A stretch of DNA of 5,953 nt, taken from Candidatus Woesearchaeota archaeon. GTDB lineage: Archaea; Nanobdellota; Nanobdellia; Woesearchaeales; UBA10216. Every line of letters begins with the position of its first letter. Within the stretch, counting starts at the first letter, position 1. The notes below the pieces were generated by a model. It saw nothing but the letters and a program-made list of their open reading frames with translations, was not told the DNA's origin and did not search any database. Both the position numbers and the translations under genes were made by a program. The stretch covers positions 22,949 to 28,901 of the forward strand of contig JAHFTU010000002.1 in NCBI GenBank assembly GCA_023269295.1, given 5' to 3'. Positions 1 to 5,720 of this stretch are shown here, piece after piece.

Positions 1-7
1 TTGTCTA

Positions 8-56
8 AGAGAACTTTGAACAGAAATCATAAATAGGTGGTTATTCAAAGTTCTCT
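8..56. repeat. Perfect 13-bp inverted repeat with 23-nt spacer
   Basis: AGAGAACTTTGAA at 8-20 is matched exactly by its reverse complement TTCAAAGTTCTCT at 44-56. As RNA on either strand it would form a 13-bp stem with a 23-nt loop. On the minus strand it lies about 25 nt past the stop codon of the HAD phosphatase gene, so it could be a 3'-end or processing hairpin. No long T-run follows it in that direction. It could also be the inverted ends of a tiny mobile-element remnant or an operator for a gene left of the window. The arms are seen directly; the role is not known. Confidence 0.7.
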
Positions 57-80
57 ATAAATTATGTCTTGATAAAAAGT

Positions 81-758
81 TCATTGGACCTTTTTTACTA
101 CGTCTACAACACCCTTCACAGAATCAATCTCAAAGTCCGCCCCGGACTTCCTGATTTTCTTCGTGGCGCCGTAGCGCGCAAAAATAGTCCTGATGCCTAG
201 CTTCTTTGCCCCGACAATGTCCCTCTCGGGCCAGTCGCCCACCATGAGGCACTGCGCTGGCTTCAGCTTCAGCAGCTTTAATGCGCGCTTGAACGGCAAT
301 CCGGTGTGCTTGTACTTGCCAGTGTCTTCAAAGCAAACCACGGCATCAAAAAGGTTCTGGATCCCCATGTCAACAAGGCGCAGCCATGCTCGCATCCTCG
401 GCGCATCGGATACTATTGCAAGCTTCAATCGCTGCCGCCTGAGCTTTTTTAGGGTCGGGACAACATCAGAGTATGGCTGGAGTATGCCTGCCTGTGTTTT
501 CCTGTAAGCGACTATTCCCTCTGCGAGGATTTTGTAGTCAATTTTGCCTAGGACTGCCGTGAGGAATTTTTGGAATATCTGCTGGTGCTCGATGCCGTAT
601 TTGCCGTAAATGCCGTAGAGTATTTTTGTGGCATTTTTCTTTTTCAGCTTCACGCCTGCAGCCAGCATAGCGTTTATTGCCGCATCAACAGAAGTCCTTT
701 TGACTTTCATGAAGTCAATCAGCGTGTTGTCAAGGTCGAACAAGACGGCTTTTATCAT
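81..758 (-). CDS. HAD-superfamily hydrolase (subfamily IA, TIGR02253-like), probable phosphatase
   Basis: A 225-residue cytosolic protein, full length for the family. All four HAD motifs are visible. Motif I is DLDNT, with the nucleophile Asp8 and acid/base Asp10. Motif II is SD at 117-118. Motif III is a lysine at 148 or 150, in GKYK. Motif IV is GDWPERD, with metal-binding Asp175 and Asp180. Residues 15-95 form a helical cap between motifs I and II, as in subfamily IA. The arrangement matches the archaeal TIGR02253-type HAD proteins, which are generic phosphatases of unassigned substrate. The usual KP after the motif III lysine is KH here. The ATG start has no Shine-Dalgarno sequence, but a TATA-like box about 26 nt upstream suggests a leaderless transcript. 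The metallopeptidase gene ends 40 nt upstream on the same strand, so read-through is also possible. The family call is firm; the substrate is unknown. Confidence 0.93.
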   Translation of the reverse strand: MIKAVLFDLDNTLIDFMKVKRTSVDAAINAMLAAGVKLKKKNATKILYGIYGKYGIEHQQIFQKFLTAVLGKIDYKILAEGIVAYRKTQAGILQPYSDVVPTLKKLRRQRLKLAIVSDAPRMRAWLRLVDMGIQNLFDAVVCFEDTGKYKHTGLPFKRALKLLKLKPAQCLMVGDWPERDIVGAKKLGIRTIFARYGATKKIRKSGADFEIDSVKGVVDVVKKVQ

Positions 759-780
759 TGAAGCTGTTGCTATAGGAGGG

Positions 781-791
781 ATTAATAAACT
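781..791 (-). promoter_or_regulatory. TATA-like box of the HAD gene
   Basis: On the minus strand the spacer reads AGTTTATTAAT, an archaeal TATA-like element. Its centre is about 27 nt upstream of the ATG at 758, the usual TATA-to-transcription-start distance. That predicts transcription starting at or next to the start codon, and it fits the absence of a ribosome binding site. Confidence 0.5.
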
Positions 792-798
792 TTTGTCC

Positions 799-2007
799 TC
801 AAGGCTTATACTTATCTTCCTCTTCTTTTACCCAGAAAATCGTGTCCTCAAGAATCTTGGTGACATAGTTGTCGGACAGCTGCATGACGTGATGGAGTAT
901 GTACTCGTGCCCCAGCGTTTTATGGAACTGCTCCAAGTCTGTTCGGAGAAGGCGGTCGTTCATGAATATTGAAGCAGTGAGCGGTATGTACATGCCGTAG
1001 ATGCCGGTGCCGAGGTCAGTCCAGGTAAAATTGGTAATGAAGGGAACGTTTTGCACGTTGCTCTTGTTGCGGTAGCCTCCTGAATGGTAGCCTGCACGGT
1101 GCGGTGTTGAGCTCGTCAGGGGGACGTATGAGATTGGGATTGCGGCTGCAGCAGCTGAGTCGTTAAAGCTATCAAATTCTTGAATGTCAAAATCAGGCCT
1201 TGCAGCGATTTCAGAGTGCAGAGCCAAAGGCTCTTTCCCTGCCATCATTGTGGCTGCTTTGACAAACGCAAATGCAAGGTCGTGCAGGCCGTTTTGGGCT
1301 GGCTTCATGCTGAGCGCTGCCTGGTTTATGCTTTGCCGCAGGCCTCCTATGTCGTGCTCAAATATTGCCTGCGCCCATGCCATTTCAAAGGCAAATGCTT
1401 TTGCCTCCTCTGCCTGCTGGTTGTTTAGAGCTGGCGATAGGACGTGGCCGAGCTCATGCCCGATGACAAGCATCACTTCGTCGAGGCTTCCGGCTGCTGC
1501 AAAGATTTCGCGCGTATTATTCTGCGAGAGTCCGACAACGCCGTGGTTGAAGAATTGGCTGTGGAGCTGCTGCAGGGTTTCCCTAGCGGCAACGGTTATT
1601 GTGATGTTGTCAGGAAGCTCTTTTTCAGTTGTTTTTGCAAACGCTTCTTTGATGAATCCTGCAATGCCTGCAGCATCGCCCACAAACAGTGTCTTTGGCC
1701 TTGATGGATTGAGGAACGCGAAGGGCTGGGCATGGTAAATGGCTGAGCTGTTTTCAGCCCAGTCGCTGGCGGATACTGCCTTGCACGAAGACGCACGGCT
1801 GCTGCTTTCCGAATACATCGACCCATACGGGTTTGAGCTCGCGGCAAGCCCAACGTACATTATTTGGCCCTCCCTGCTGTGAAAGCTGCCAGCGTATTGG
1901 CTAATCTGGTAAGCGCTTCTGACAACGCTTTCAAGCCCTGAAGCAGAGTATGCTGAATAGCTCGGGCGGCCATTGCTTGGCTGGTTGCTGTAGGAGTTGT
2001 ATATCAT
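799..2007 (-). CDS. Putative zinc metallopeptidase, HELGH with EAxxFA (ImmA/IrrE-like core)
   Basis: A 402-residue protein with no signal peptide or membrane segment, so probably cytosolic. Residues 1-90 are rich in Ser, Tyr and Ala and look disordered. The core holds HELGH at 184-188, the HExxH zinc site with His184, Glu185 and His188. It is followed by EAKAFAFE starting at Glu201. This HExxH then EAxxFA order is that of ImmA/IrrE (M78-like) and related minigluzincin peptidases, where the later Glu is the third zinc ligand. A second histidine-rich motif, HEYILHH at 367-373, lies in a C-terminal helix and is not explained by that fold. A run of five alanines occurs at 285-289. No helix-turn-helix partner of the ImmA type is adjacent. 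The ATG has no clear ribosome binding site. I do not recognise the whole protein as a named family. Peptidase activity is inferred from the motif; substrate and role are unknown. Confidence 0.75.
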   Translation of the reverse strand: MIYNSYSNQPSNGRPSYSAYSASGLESVVRSAYQISQYAGSFHSREGQIMYVGLAASSNPYGSMYSESSSRASSCKAVSASDWAENSSAIYHAQPFAFLNPSRPKTLFVGDAAGIAGFIKEAFAKTTEKELPDNITITVAARETLQQLHSQFFNHGVVGLSQNNTREIFAAAGSLDEVMLVIGHELGHVLSPALNNQQAEEAKAFAFEMAWAQAIFEHDIGGLRQSINQAALSMKPAQNGLHDLAFAFVKAATMMAGKEPLALHSEIAARPDFDIQEFDSFNDSAAAAAIPISYVPLTSSTPHRAGYHSGGYRNKSNVQNVPFITNFTWTDLGTGIYGMYIPLTASIFMNDRLLRTDLEQFHKTLGHEYILHHVMQLSDNYVTKILEDTIFWVKEEEDKYKP

Positions 2008-2036
2008 TGTATCGTGGAGAGGGAAAGCTCTCTGCG

Positions 2037-2050
2037 TTTATTAATGTTTA
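2037..2050 (-). promoter_or_regulatory. Candidate TATA-like box for the metallopeptidase gene
   Basis: The minus strand reads TAAACATTAATAAA about 30-43 nt upstream of the ATG at 2007. It is AT-rich and TATA-like, and would give a leader of about 10 nt. The stronger TATA sequence at 2084-2092 is nearly symmetric and could instead serve this gene with a leader of about 55 nt. Confidence 0.35.
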
Positions 2051-2083
2051 CAAAAACTGCCAAGCCTGAAGAAAAGTCGATAC

Positions 2084-2092
2084 TTTTATATA
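2084..2092 (+). promoter_or_regulatory. TATA box of the nucleotidyltransferase gene
   Basis: TTTTATATA is a near-consensus archaeal TATA box. Transcription is expected to begin about 26 nt downstream of its centre, near 2114, giving a leader of roughly 36 nt before the ATG at 2151. The leader carries a small GC hairpin (GCCG 2118-2121 with CGGC 2129-2132) and the ribosome binding site. Confidence 0.6.
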
Positions 2093-2140
2093 CGAATTAA
2101 AACACAAACACGCATAGGCCGCCAAAAACGGCTCAAAAAA

Positions 2141-2150
2141 GAGGGTGAAA
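2141..2150 (+). promoter_or_regulatory. Ribosome binding site deciding the ATG start at 2151
   Basis: GAGGGTGAAA sits directly before the ATG at 2151. GGTGA is complementary to the archaeal 16S 3' end (UCACC). The in-frame GTG at 2145 lies inside this motif and has no upstream site of its own, so the ATG is preferred. Confidence 0.5.
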
Positions 2151-2981
2151 ATGGAATTCCAGGTTCCCAAACAAGACAATCCTAATATTAAGAGCTATAG
2201 CCGGGATGAGCTCGTTATTGCTTACAGGTTTGCCAGAAGAACTCACAAGGAGTTTGGCGATTTTCTGAAGGCAATCGTGCTCTTTGGCAGCACTGCCAAG
2301 CATTCGGTCACCAAGCAGGGCGACATTGACCTGCTGATAGTTGTTGATGACGTTACCGTTACCCCAACGCAGGAGCTTGTTGAGGCCTACAGGATTATCA
2401 CTGAGAAGCTTGTCACCGAGATTTCCATAAGGCTTCACATCACCACGATTAAGCTCAGCACGTTCTGGGAGTACATCCGGGCAGGCGACCCTATAGGCAT
2501 GAACATCCTTAGGGATGGGGTTGCGCTGCTTGACACGGGCTTCTTTGACCCCTTGAGGGCGCTTCTCATCAGGGGCAGGATAAGGCCGAGCGAGGAGGCT
2601 GTCTGGACCTACTTTGCCAGGGCCCCAAGGACGCTGCACAACGCCAAATGGCACGTCCTTCAGGCTGTGATTGACATGTACTGGGCGGTAATTGATGCTG
2701 CGCATGCTGCTTTGATGATGCTTGGCGAGACTCCCCCAAGCCCTGAGCACGTTGCCGCCCTTCTTCAGGAAAAGCTCATCAGGCCCAACCACATGCACAA
2801 GAAATACGCCCTGACAGTAAACAAGTTCTACGTGCTCCAGAAGAGAATCATGCACAGGGAGATAAGGGAGCTCAAGGGCGCGGAGCTTGACACTCTCTTC
2901 ACAGAGGCGCAGGAATTCGTGGAGAAGGTTGACGAGCTCATCAACAGGCGCTTCAAGACAAAAAAGCCCAACAAGTTCTGA
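2151..2981 (+). CDS. Pol-beta-type nucleotidyltransferase with HEPN-like helical C-terminal half
   Basis: A 276-residue cytosolic protein. Residues 35-70 hold the MNT-type nucleotidyltransferase signature: GS at 46-47, exactly ten residues, then DID at 58-60 on a hydrophobic strand (GSx10DxD). The two aspartates would bind metal and nucleotide. A third catalytic carboxylate is not obvious: the expected strand reads RLHITTIKLSTFW. Residues 110-160 contain a conserved-looking middle region with GDPIGMNILRDG and RAP. Residues 160-265 are mostly helical, with AAHAALM and KRIMHREI, like a HEPN domain. The HEPN RNase motif (R, four to six residues, H) is not evident in the usual place. I recall proteins of this composition as common single-gene nucleotidyltransferase-domain proteins in DPANN archaea. 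The family resembles the MNT-HEPN pairs that act as toxin-antitoxin systems, but here both parts are in one chain and no partner gene is adjacent. The alternative start GTG 2145 adds two residues. Confidence 0.88.
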   Translation: MEFQVPKQDNPNIKSYSRDELVIAYRFARRTHKEFGDFLKAIVLFGSTAKHSVTKQGDIDLLIVVDDVTVTPTQELVEAYRIITEKLVTEISIRLHITTIKLSTFWEYIRAGDPIGMNILRDGVALLDTGFFDPLRALLIRGRIRPSEEAVWTYFARAPRTLHNAKWHVLQAVIDMYWAVIDAAHAALMMLGETPPSPEHVAALLQEKLIRPNHMHKKYALTVNKFYVLQKRIMHREIRELKGAELDTLFTEAQEFVEKVDELINRRFKTKKPNKF

Positions 2982-3003
2982 TTATTGAACAATTAAGAAA
3001 ATA

Positions 3004-3031
3004 AAATAAGTGAAGAAAGTAAAAGAAAAAA
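3004..3031 (-). terminator. Oligo-T terminator of the surface-protein gene
   Basis: Reading the minus strand past the TAA at 3046-3048, the sequence has a T-run (six T, then four T, then further T-rich stretches) with no strong hairpin. This is the usual archaeal intrinsic terminator form. The convergent nucleotidyltransferase gene, on the other strand, has no comparable T-tract in this 64-bp spacer. Confidence 0.55.
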
Positions 3032-3045
3032 GAGCCGCTTCTACC

Positions 3046-4803
3046 TTACGGCTTCTGGATCAGCTTGAACAGCAACAGTCCGCCGCCGCCAAGCACAACC
3101 ACATAGCCCAGTGCCAGCAAGGCAATGTACTGTGGCGTCTCGGTGAACAACTTCTTTGCCGGAGCTGGAGGCGTAACAGTCTTTGGCTGCTCGACAACTG
3201 GGGTTACAACCTGTGCAGGTGGTGTTTTTTCCTGTACAACTGGCTGTTCCACTGTTGCAGGCTTGCATGCTGCAACTGTCAGCACCACAGCGTCGCTGGT
3301 GCTCAGCGTGCCTGTGCTGTAATAAGTTTCAACATTCACATGGTATGTTCCCGGCTTCAAGCTTGAAGCCACAGGGACGTTGAAGTTCATGCTTGTCTCG
3401 TCATCCTTGTCAAGCGAGAGCTTGTCGCTCACCTTGCCATAGCTCAGGTCCTGGGCCTCTACGTGCACATAGACCTCAGACTCGTCCCTTCTGCCTGTGT
3501 TCTTTATGTTTATTTTGAGGTTTGTCCCGCTCTCGCAGCTGACTGTTGAAGGGTTGAGTGAGAGGCTTGGGATGCTTATCTCGTGGCTGTTCCTCTTGAC
3601 CTCAAACCTGACGGTCATCTTCTCACCGTGCTTTGCGCCGAACTCATCAGTGCCTGCTACGGTGATTACAACATCAGATGTGCCGTCATCTGCAGTGTCT
3701 GAGGTTGTGGTTTCAAGCTTGACTGTGTCCTTGTCGTTGCCGCTGAGGTCATTGACAGAATCATCTTCGTTTATGTCAATGTTTGAGTCGCTCTTTACCC
3801 GGACTGTGACGCCATTTATTTTGACATTTTCCTTGTCAGTGAACCTGCTCTCAACTTCTATCTCAAAGGTTATCTTCTCGCCTGCCTTGAGCTTCTGGAC
3901 AGTGTCGCCGTCCCTTACTGTCTGCGACTTGTCGCTGTGCTTTACCTTTACGCTCTTCATCCTGAGATTGTTCTCAGCCTTCAATGATATGACGGAGCTT
4001 CCTGTAACGGTTCCACCACTGACTGCTGGTGTTGCGCTGAATACAAGCGTTGCAACTGTAGGGGTAAGCGTTACAAAGTTGCTGTCTACTGCGCTGAGCT
4101 TTGGCGGCACTCTGATTATGACTGGCACCGCCATGCTCTCGCCAACAGCGAGTGTTCTCTTCGGGAAAGTGTAGTTTAAGTTGAGGCCTGAAATCGAGTC
4201 GCCTGCGCTGAAGCCGCTTACAAATGAAGGGGATGCCTCGATGTTGCTTACTGCCTCTGGGCCATTGTTTGTCAGAGTGATAGTTCCGCTTATGTTAACT
4301 TCCCTCAGGTCCCTGGTATCATGGTTAGGGTCACTCCTTGGCTGCGTATCACCGCCCAATGAGAGGGCAGTTGCTGTGACTGTCGGAAGGACATTGTTGA
4401 CAGTTACCTTGAACGTCTTGCTTGTGCCTAAAGCAGACACAGGCGAAATTGATACGTTGGCTGTCACGTTGAAAAAGTAAGTGCCTGACTGTGTGAAATC
4501 AGGAGTCCAGTTAAGCTCTCCTGTGGTTGCTCCTGAAGTCAAAATGTTAACTGCAGTGCCGCCTACGGTAATGCTTTTGTTGTTATACTCGCCAGAACAT
4601 GTGCCGGGCTGTGAGATTGTCTGACAAACACTGAAGTTGGCCAAGGCGCCGGCAGAAGCAACGGAAGACAATGAAACCTTTAAAAGTGAACCTTCGTTAA
4701 CCGACTGGTCTGAAATCGTGTTAACTACTGGATTAGCAGCGACAAAAGCCGCCGACAACAGAAGAACTAATACGAATAAAACGCTTTTGAAAACATTTTT
4801 CAT
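3046..4803 (-). CDS. Secreted, C-terminally anchored surface protein (S-layer-like, Ig/CARDB-like domains)
   Basis: A 585-residue precursor. Residues 1-23 are a signal peptide: Lys2 and Lys6, a hydrophobic core, and a likely cut after AFVAA. Residues 26-136 resemble a cadherin/Ig-type beta domain, with Cys60 and Cys69 positioned for a small disulfide loop. Residues 137-275 look like a second beta domain with LTNNGPEAV, as in CARDB/DUF11-like modules. Residues 280-403 form an acidic, Asp-rich beta region. Residues 405-512 are CARDB-like, with INIKNTGRRDESEV, and have Cys423 and Cys513. A Pro/Val/Thr-rich stalk (about 514-550) leads to a membrane helix at about 559-580 and a short tail, KLIQKP. 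At least seven N-glycosylation sequons lie in residues 56-212. The protein should face outward, anchored at its C-terminus, as part of the envelope or S-layer. Similar putative S-layer proteins are known to me from Woesearchaeota, but an exact family name is not certain. Confidence 0.82.
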   Translation of the reverse strand: MKNVFKSVLFVLVLLLSAAFVAANPVVNTISDQSVNEGSLLKVSLSSVASAGALANFSVCQTISQPGTCSGEYNNKSITVGGTAVNILTSGATTGELNWTPDFTQSGTYFFNVTANVSISPVSALGTSKTFKVTVNNVLPTVTATALSLGGDTQPRSDPNHDTRDLREVNISGTITLTNNGPEAVSNIEASPSFVSGFSAGDSISGLNLNYTFPKRTLAVGESMAVPVIIRVPPKLSAVDSNFVTLTPTVATLVFSATPAVSGGTVTGSSVISLKAENNLRMKSVKVKHSDKSQTVRDGDTVQKLKAGEKITFEIEVESRFTDKENVKINGVTVRVKSDSNIDINEDDSVNDLSGNDKDTVKLETTTSDTADDGTSDVVITVAGTDEFGAKHGEKMTVRFEVKRNSHEISIPSLSLNPSTVSCESGTNLKINIKNTGRRDESEVYVHVEAQDLSYGKVSDKLSLDKDDETSMNFNVPVASSLKPGTYHVNVETYYSTGTLSTSDAVVLTVAACKPATVEQPVVQEKTPPAQVVTPVVEQPKTVTPPAPAKKLFTETPQYIALLALGYVVVLGGGGLLLFKLIQKP

Positions 4804-4887
4804 GTATAGCCGACCCCCAACAAATGTTTTATTGAATATGGTTTTAACAGATTACTAGGTTTTATTTATTCGGGAGTAGTTACAAAG

Positions 4888-4896
4888 TATATAAAC
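4888..4896 (-). promoter_or_regulatory. TATA box of the surface-protein gene
   Basis: The minus strand reads GTTTATATA, a strong archaeal TATA box. Transcription is expected near 4866, giving a leader of about 60 nt. A weak G-rich site (GGGGGTC, about 10 nt before the ATG at 4803) may serve as a ribosome binding site. The 213-bp spacer 4804-5016 holds this promoter, the leader and the terminator of the next gene; I see no gene in it. Confidence 0.6.
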
Positions 4897-4989
4897 ATTT
4901 TGTTACTGCAACATATAGGTTACAGAAGATATCATTTCTGCCAATTATAATATAGTATCGGCTGTTATAGAAAAAGATAAGAATTAAAT

Positions 4990-5009
4990 TAATAAAAAAG
5001 AAAAACAAA
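4990..5009 (-). terminator. Oligo-T terminator of the coiled-coil protein gene
   Basis: Just past the TAG at 5017-5019 the minus strand reads TTTGTTTTTCTTTTTTATT. This T-rich tract without a strong stem is typical of archaeal intrinsic termination. It would separate this gene from the surface-protein gene on the same strand downstream. Confidence 0.55.
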
Positions 5010-5016
5010 GCGGGGT

Positions 5017-5589
5017 CTATTTCCCGAAGTAGAATATCTTCTCTATAGCAACGTCCTCGGGCTTGTACTGCTCTTCCTTCTGTCGTGCTGCCACAGCCCT
5101 TGGCCTTTCAAACTGCGGAGCTGCTGGCTGCACTGCCTCCCTTGCAAACGTCTGCTGCACAGGGGCTGCCGATACTGCCTGCACTGCTTCTGGTGTAACG
5201 TACGGCTCGTTTTTTGATAGACCTTTTTCAGTAAAAAGGTCTTGCTGGACAGACATTCTCGTAATTACCCTGTTCATGTCGCCCATGCTTCCGCCGAGCT
5301 TCTTGATTTCATCCCTGAGCGTAAGCACTTCGCGCACCACTGCCTCAAACCTCACGCCGAGCGAGCGTATGTCCATGTTGAGGCCTGACAATGTTTCATT
5401 TGTCATGATAGCCTGCTCTGATCTTCCCATAGACGTGTTTGACGTGATGGCTTGCGTCATTGAATCGATACTGTTTGATTTCAGCATCTCTTCAGCGCGC
5501 AGCATGGCCTCATCTGAACTCTGCGCTATGCCGTGCCTCATGAGCTCTCTTGCCAACGCGTTTACTCTCTGTATTTCCTCAATTCCCAT
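5017..5589 (-). CDS. Uncharacterised coiled-coil protein with proline-rich linker and aromatic C-terminal tip
   Basis: A 190-residue soluble protein that I cannot assign to a named family. Residues 1-40 are predicted helices with the pattern LARELMRHGIAQSSDEAMLRA, resembling a small helical protein-interaction module. Residues 38-65 are Ser/Thr/Met-rich. Residues 65-115 look like an amphipathic coiled coil, with MDIRSLGVRFEAVVREVLTL and repeated hydrophobic spacing. Residues 130-175 form a Pro/Ala/Gln-rich, probably flexible linker. The last 14 residues, ending in AIEKIFYFGK, are charged then strongly hydrophobic-aromatic and may be a docking peptide. There is no signal peptide or membrane helix. 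The ATG at 5589 is chosen because GAGAGGTGG lies 7-8 nt upstream; an in-frame TTG at 5613 would put that ribosome binding site inside the gene. The gene is flanked by its own terminator and a repeat-rich promoter region, so it is probably monocistronic. A scaffold or adaptor role is a guess. Confidence 0.75.
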   Translation of the reverse strand: MGIEEIQRVNALARELMRHGIAQSSDEAMLRAEEMLKSNSIDSMTQAITSNTSMGRSEQAIMTNETLSGLNMDIRSLGVRFEAVVREVLTLRDEIKKLGGSMGDMNRVITRMSVQQDLFTEKGLSKNEPYVTPEAVQAVSAAPVQQTFAREAVQPAAPQFERPRAVAARQKEEQYKPEDVAIEKIFYFGK

Positions 5590-5593
5590 CTTT

Positions 5594-5604
5594 GCCCACC
5601 TCTC
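5594..5604 (-). promoter_or_regulatory. Ribosome binding site deciding the ATG start at 5589
   Basis: The minus strand has GAGAGGTGG a few bases before the ATG at 5587-5589. GAGGTG is the archaeal Shine-Dalgarno core. It selects this ATG over the upstream in-frame TTG at 5611-5613. Confidence 0.65.
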
Positions 5605-5647
5605 AACAACCAATTTAAGCTATTTAGCCAGTTTCGTGTAAACCTGG

Positions 5648-5668
5648 AGTTAACCGCTAAGTTAACCG
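5648..5668. repeat. Tandem pair of AGTTAACCG
   Basis: AGTTAACCG occurs at 5648-5656 and again at 5660-5668, a 12-bp period, each copy with the palindromic core GTTAAC. They lie in the probable leader or promoter of the coiled-coil protein gene. They look like a repressor or activator half-site pair, though no matching regulator is in the window. Confidence 0.5.
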
Positions 5669-5673
5669 ATGTC

Positions 5674-5715
5674 AGTATACTAATATCCGGACTCCCTCTT
5701 TTAGTATACCAATAT
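5674..5715. repeat. Direct repeat AGTATAC(T/C)AATAT, two copies
   Basis: AGTATACTAATAT at 5674-5686 and AGTATACCAATAT at 5703-5715 differ at one base and are 29 bp apart. Each contains the palindrome GTATAC. The second copy overlaps the TATA box at 5711-5720. A degenerate inverted third copy, ATATGGTATAT, is at 5748-5758. Their position suggests regulator binding sites controlling one or both divergent genes. Confidence 0.5.
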
Positions 5716-5720
5716 ATAAA
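5711..5720 (-). promoter_or_regulatory. Candidate TATA box of the coiled-coil protein gene
   Basis: The minus strand reads TTTATATATT. It would place the transcription start near 5690 and give a leader of about 100 nt, long for an archaeal gene. A weaker TATA-like sequence nearer the gene (around 5678) is an alternative. Confidence 0.45.

Noticed and set aside
770..780. GGAGG on the plus strand near 776-780
   Set aside because: It is not followed by a plausible plus-strand gene and lies on the wrong strand to serve the HAD gene.
1184..1738. A 184-codon plus-strand frame opposite the metallopeptidase
   Set aside because: Its composition (many Cys, Ser, Trp) is that of a reverse reading of a coding frame, and the opposite strand carries the HELGH zinc motif.
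2017..2032. A 5-bp hairpin (GAGAG/CTCTC) just upstream of the metallopeptidase start
   Set aside because: The stem is short, and with the nearer TATA box it would lie at or before the transcription start. There is too little to claim a regulatory structure.
2133..2855. A 240-codon minus-strand frame opposite the nucleotidyltransferase
   Set aside because: The plus strand has the exact GSx10DxD signature, a TATA box and a ribosome binding site. The minus frame has no recognisable domain.
3497..4174. A long plus-strand open frame opposite the surface-protein gene
   Set aside because: It is an antisense shadow: Ser/Leu/Thr-rich with no domain, no promoter or ribosome binding site, while the minus-strand frame has a signal peptide, domains and anchor.
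4923..4940. A 5-bp inverted repeat CAGAA/TTCTG in the 4804-5016 spacer
   Set aside because: A stem this short is common by chance in AT-rich spacers and has no positional link to a promoter or terminator.
5063..5641. A 192-codon plus-strand frame opposite the coiled-coil protein
   Set aside because: It is Cys/Ser-rich antisense without initiation signals. The minus-strand gene has a good ribosome binding site and terminator.
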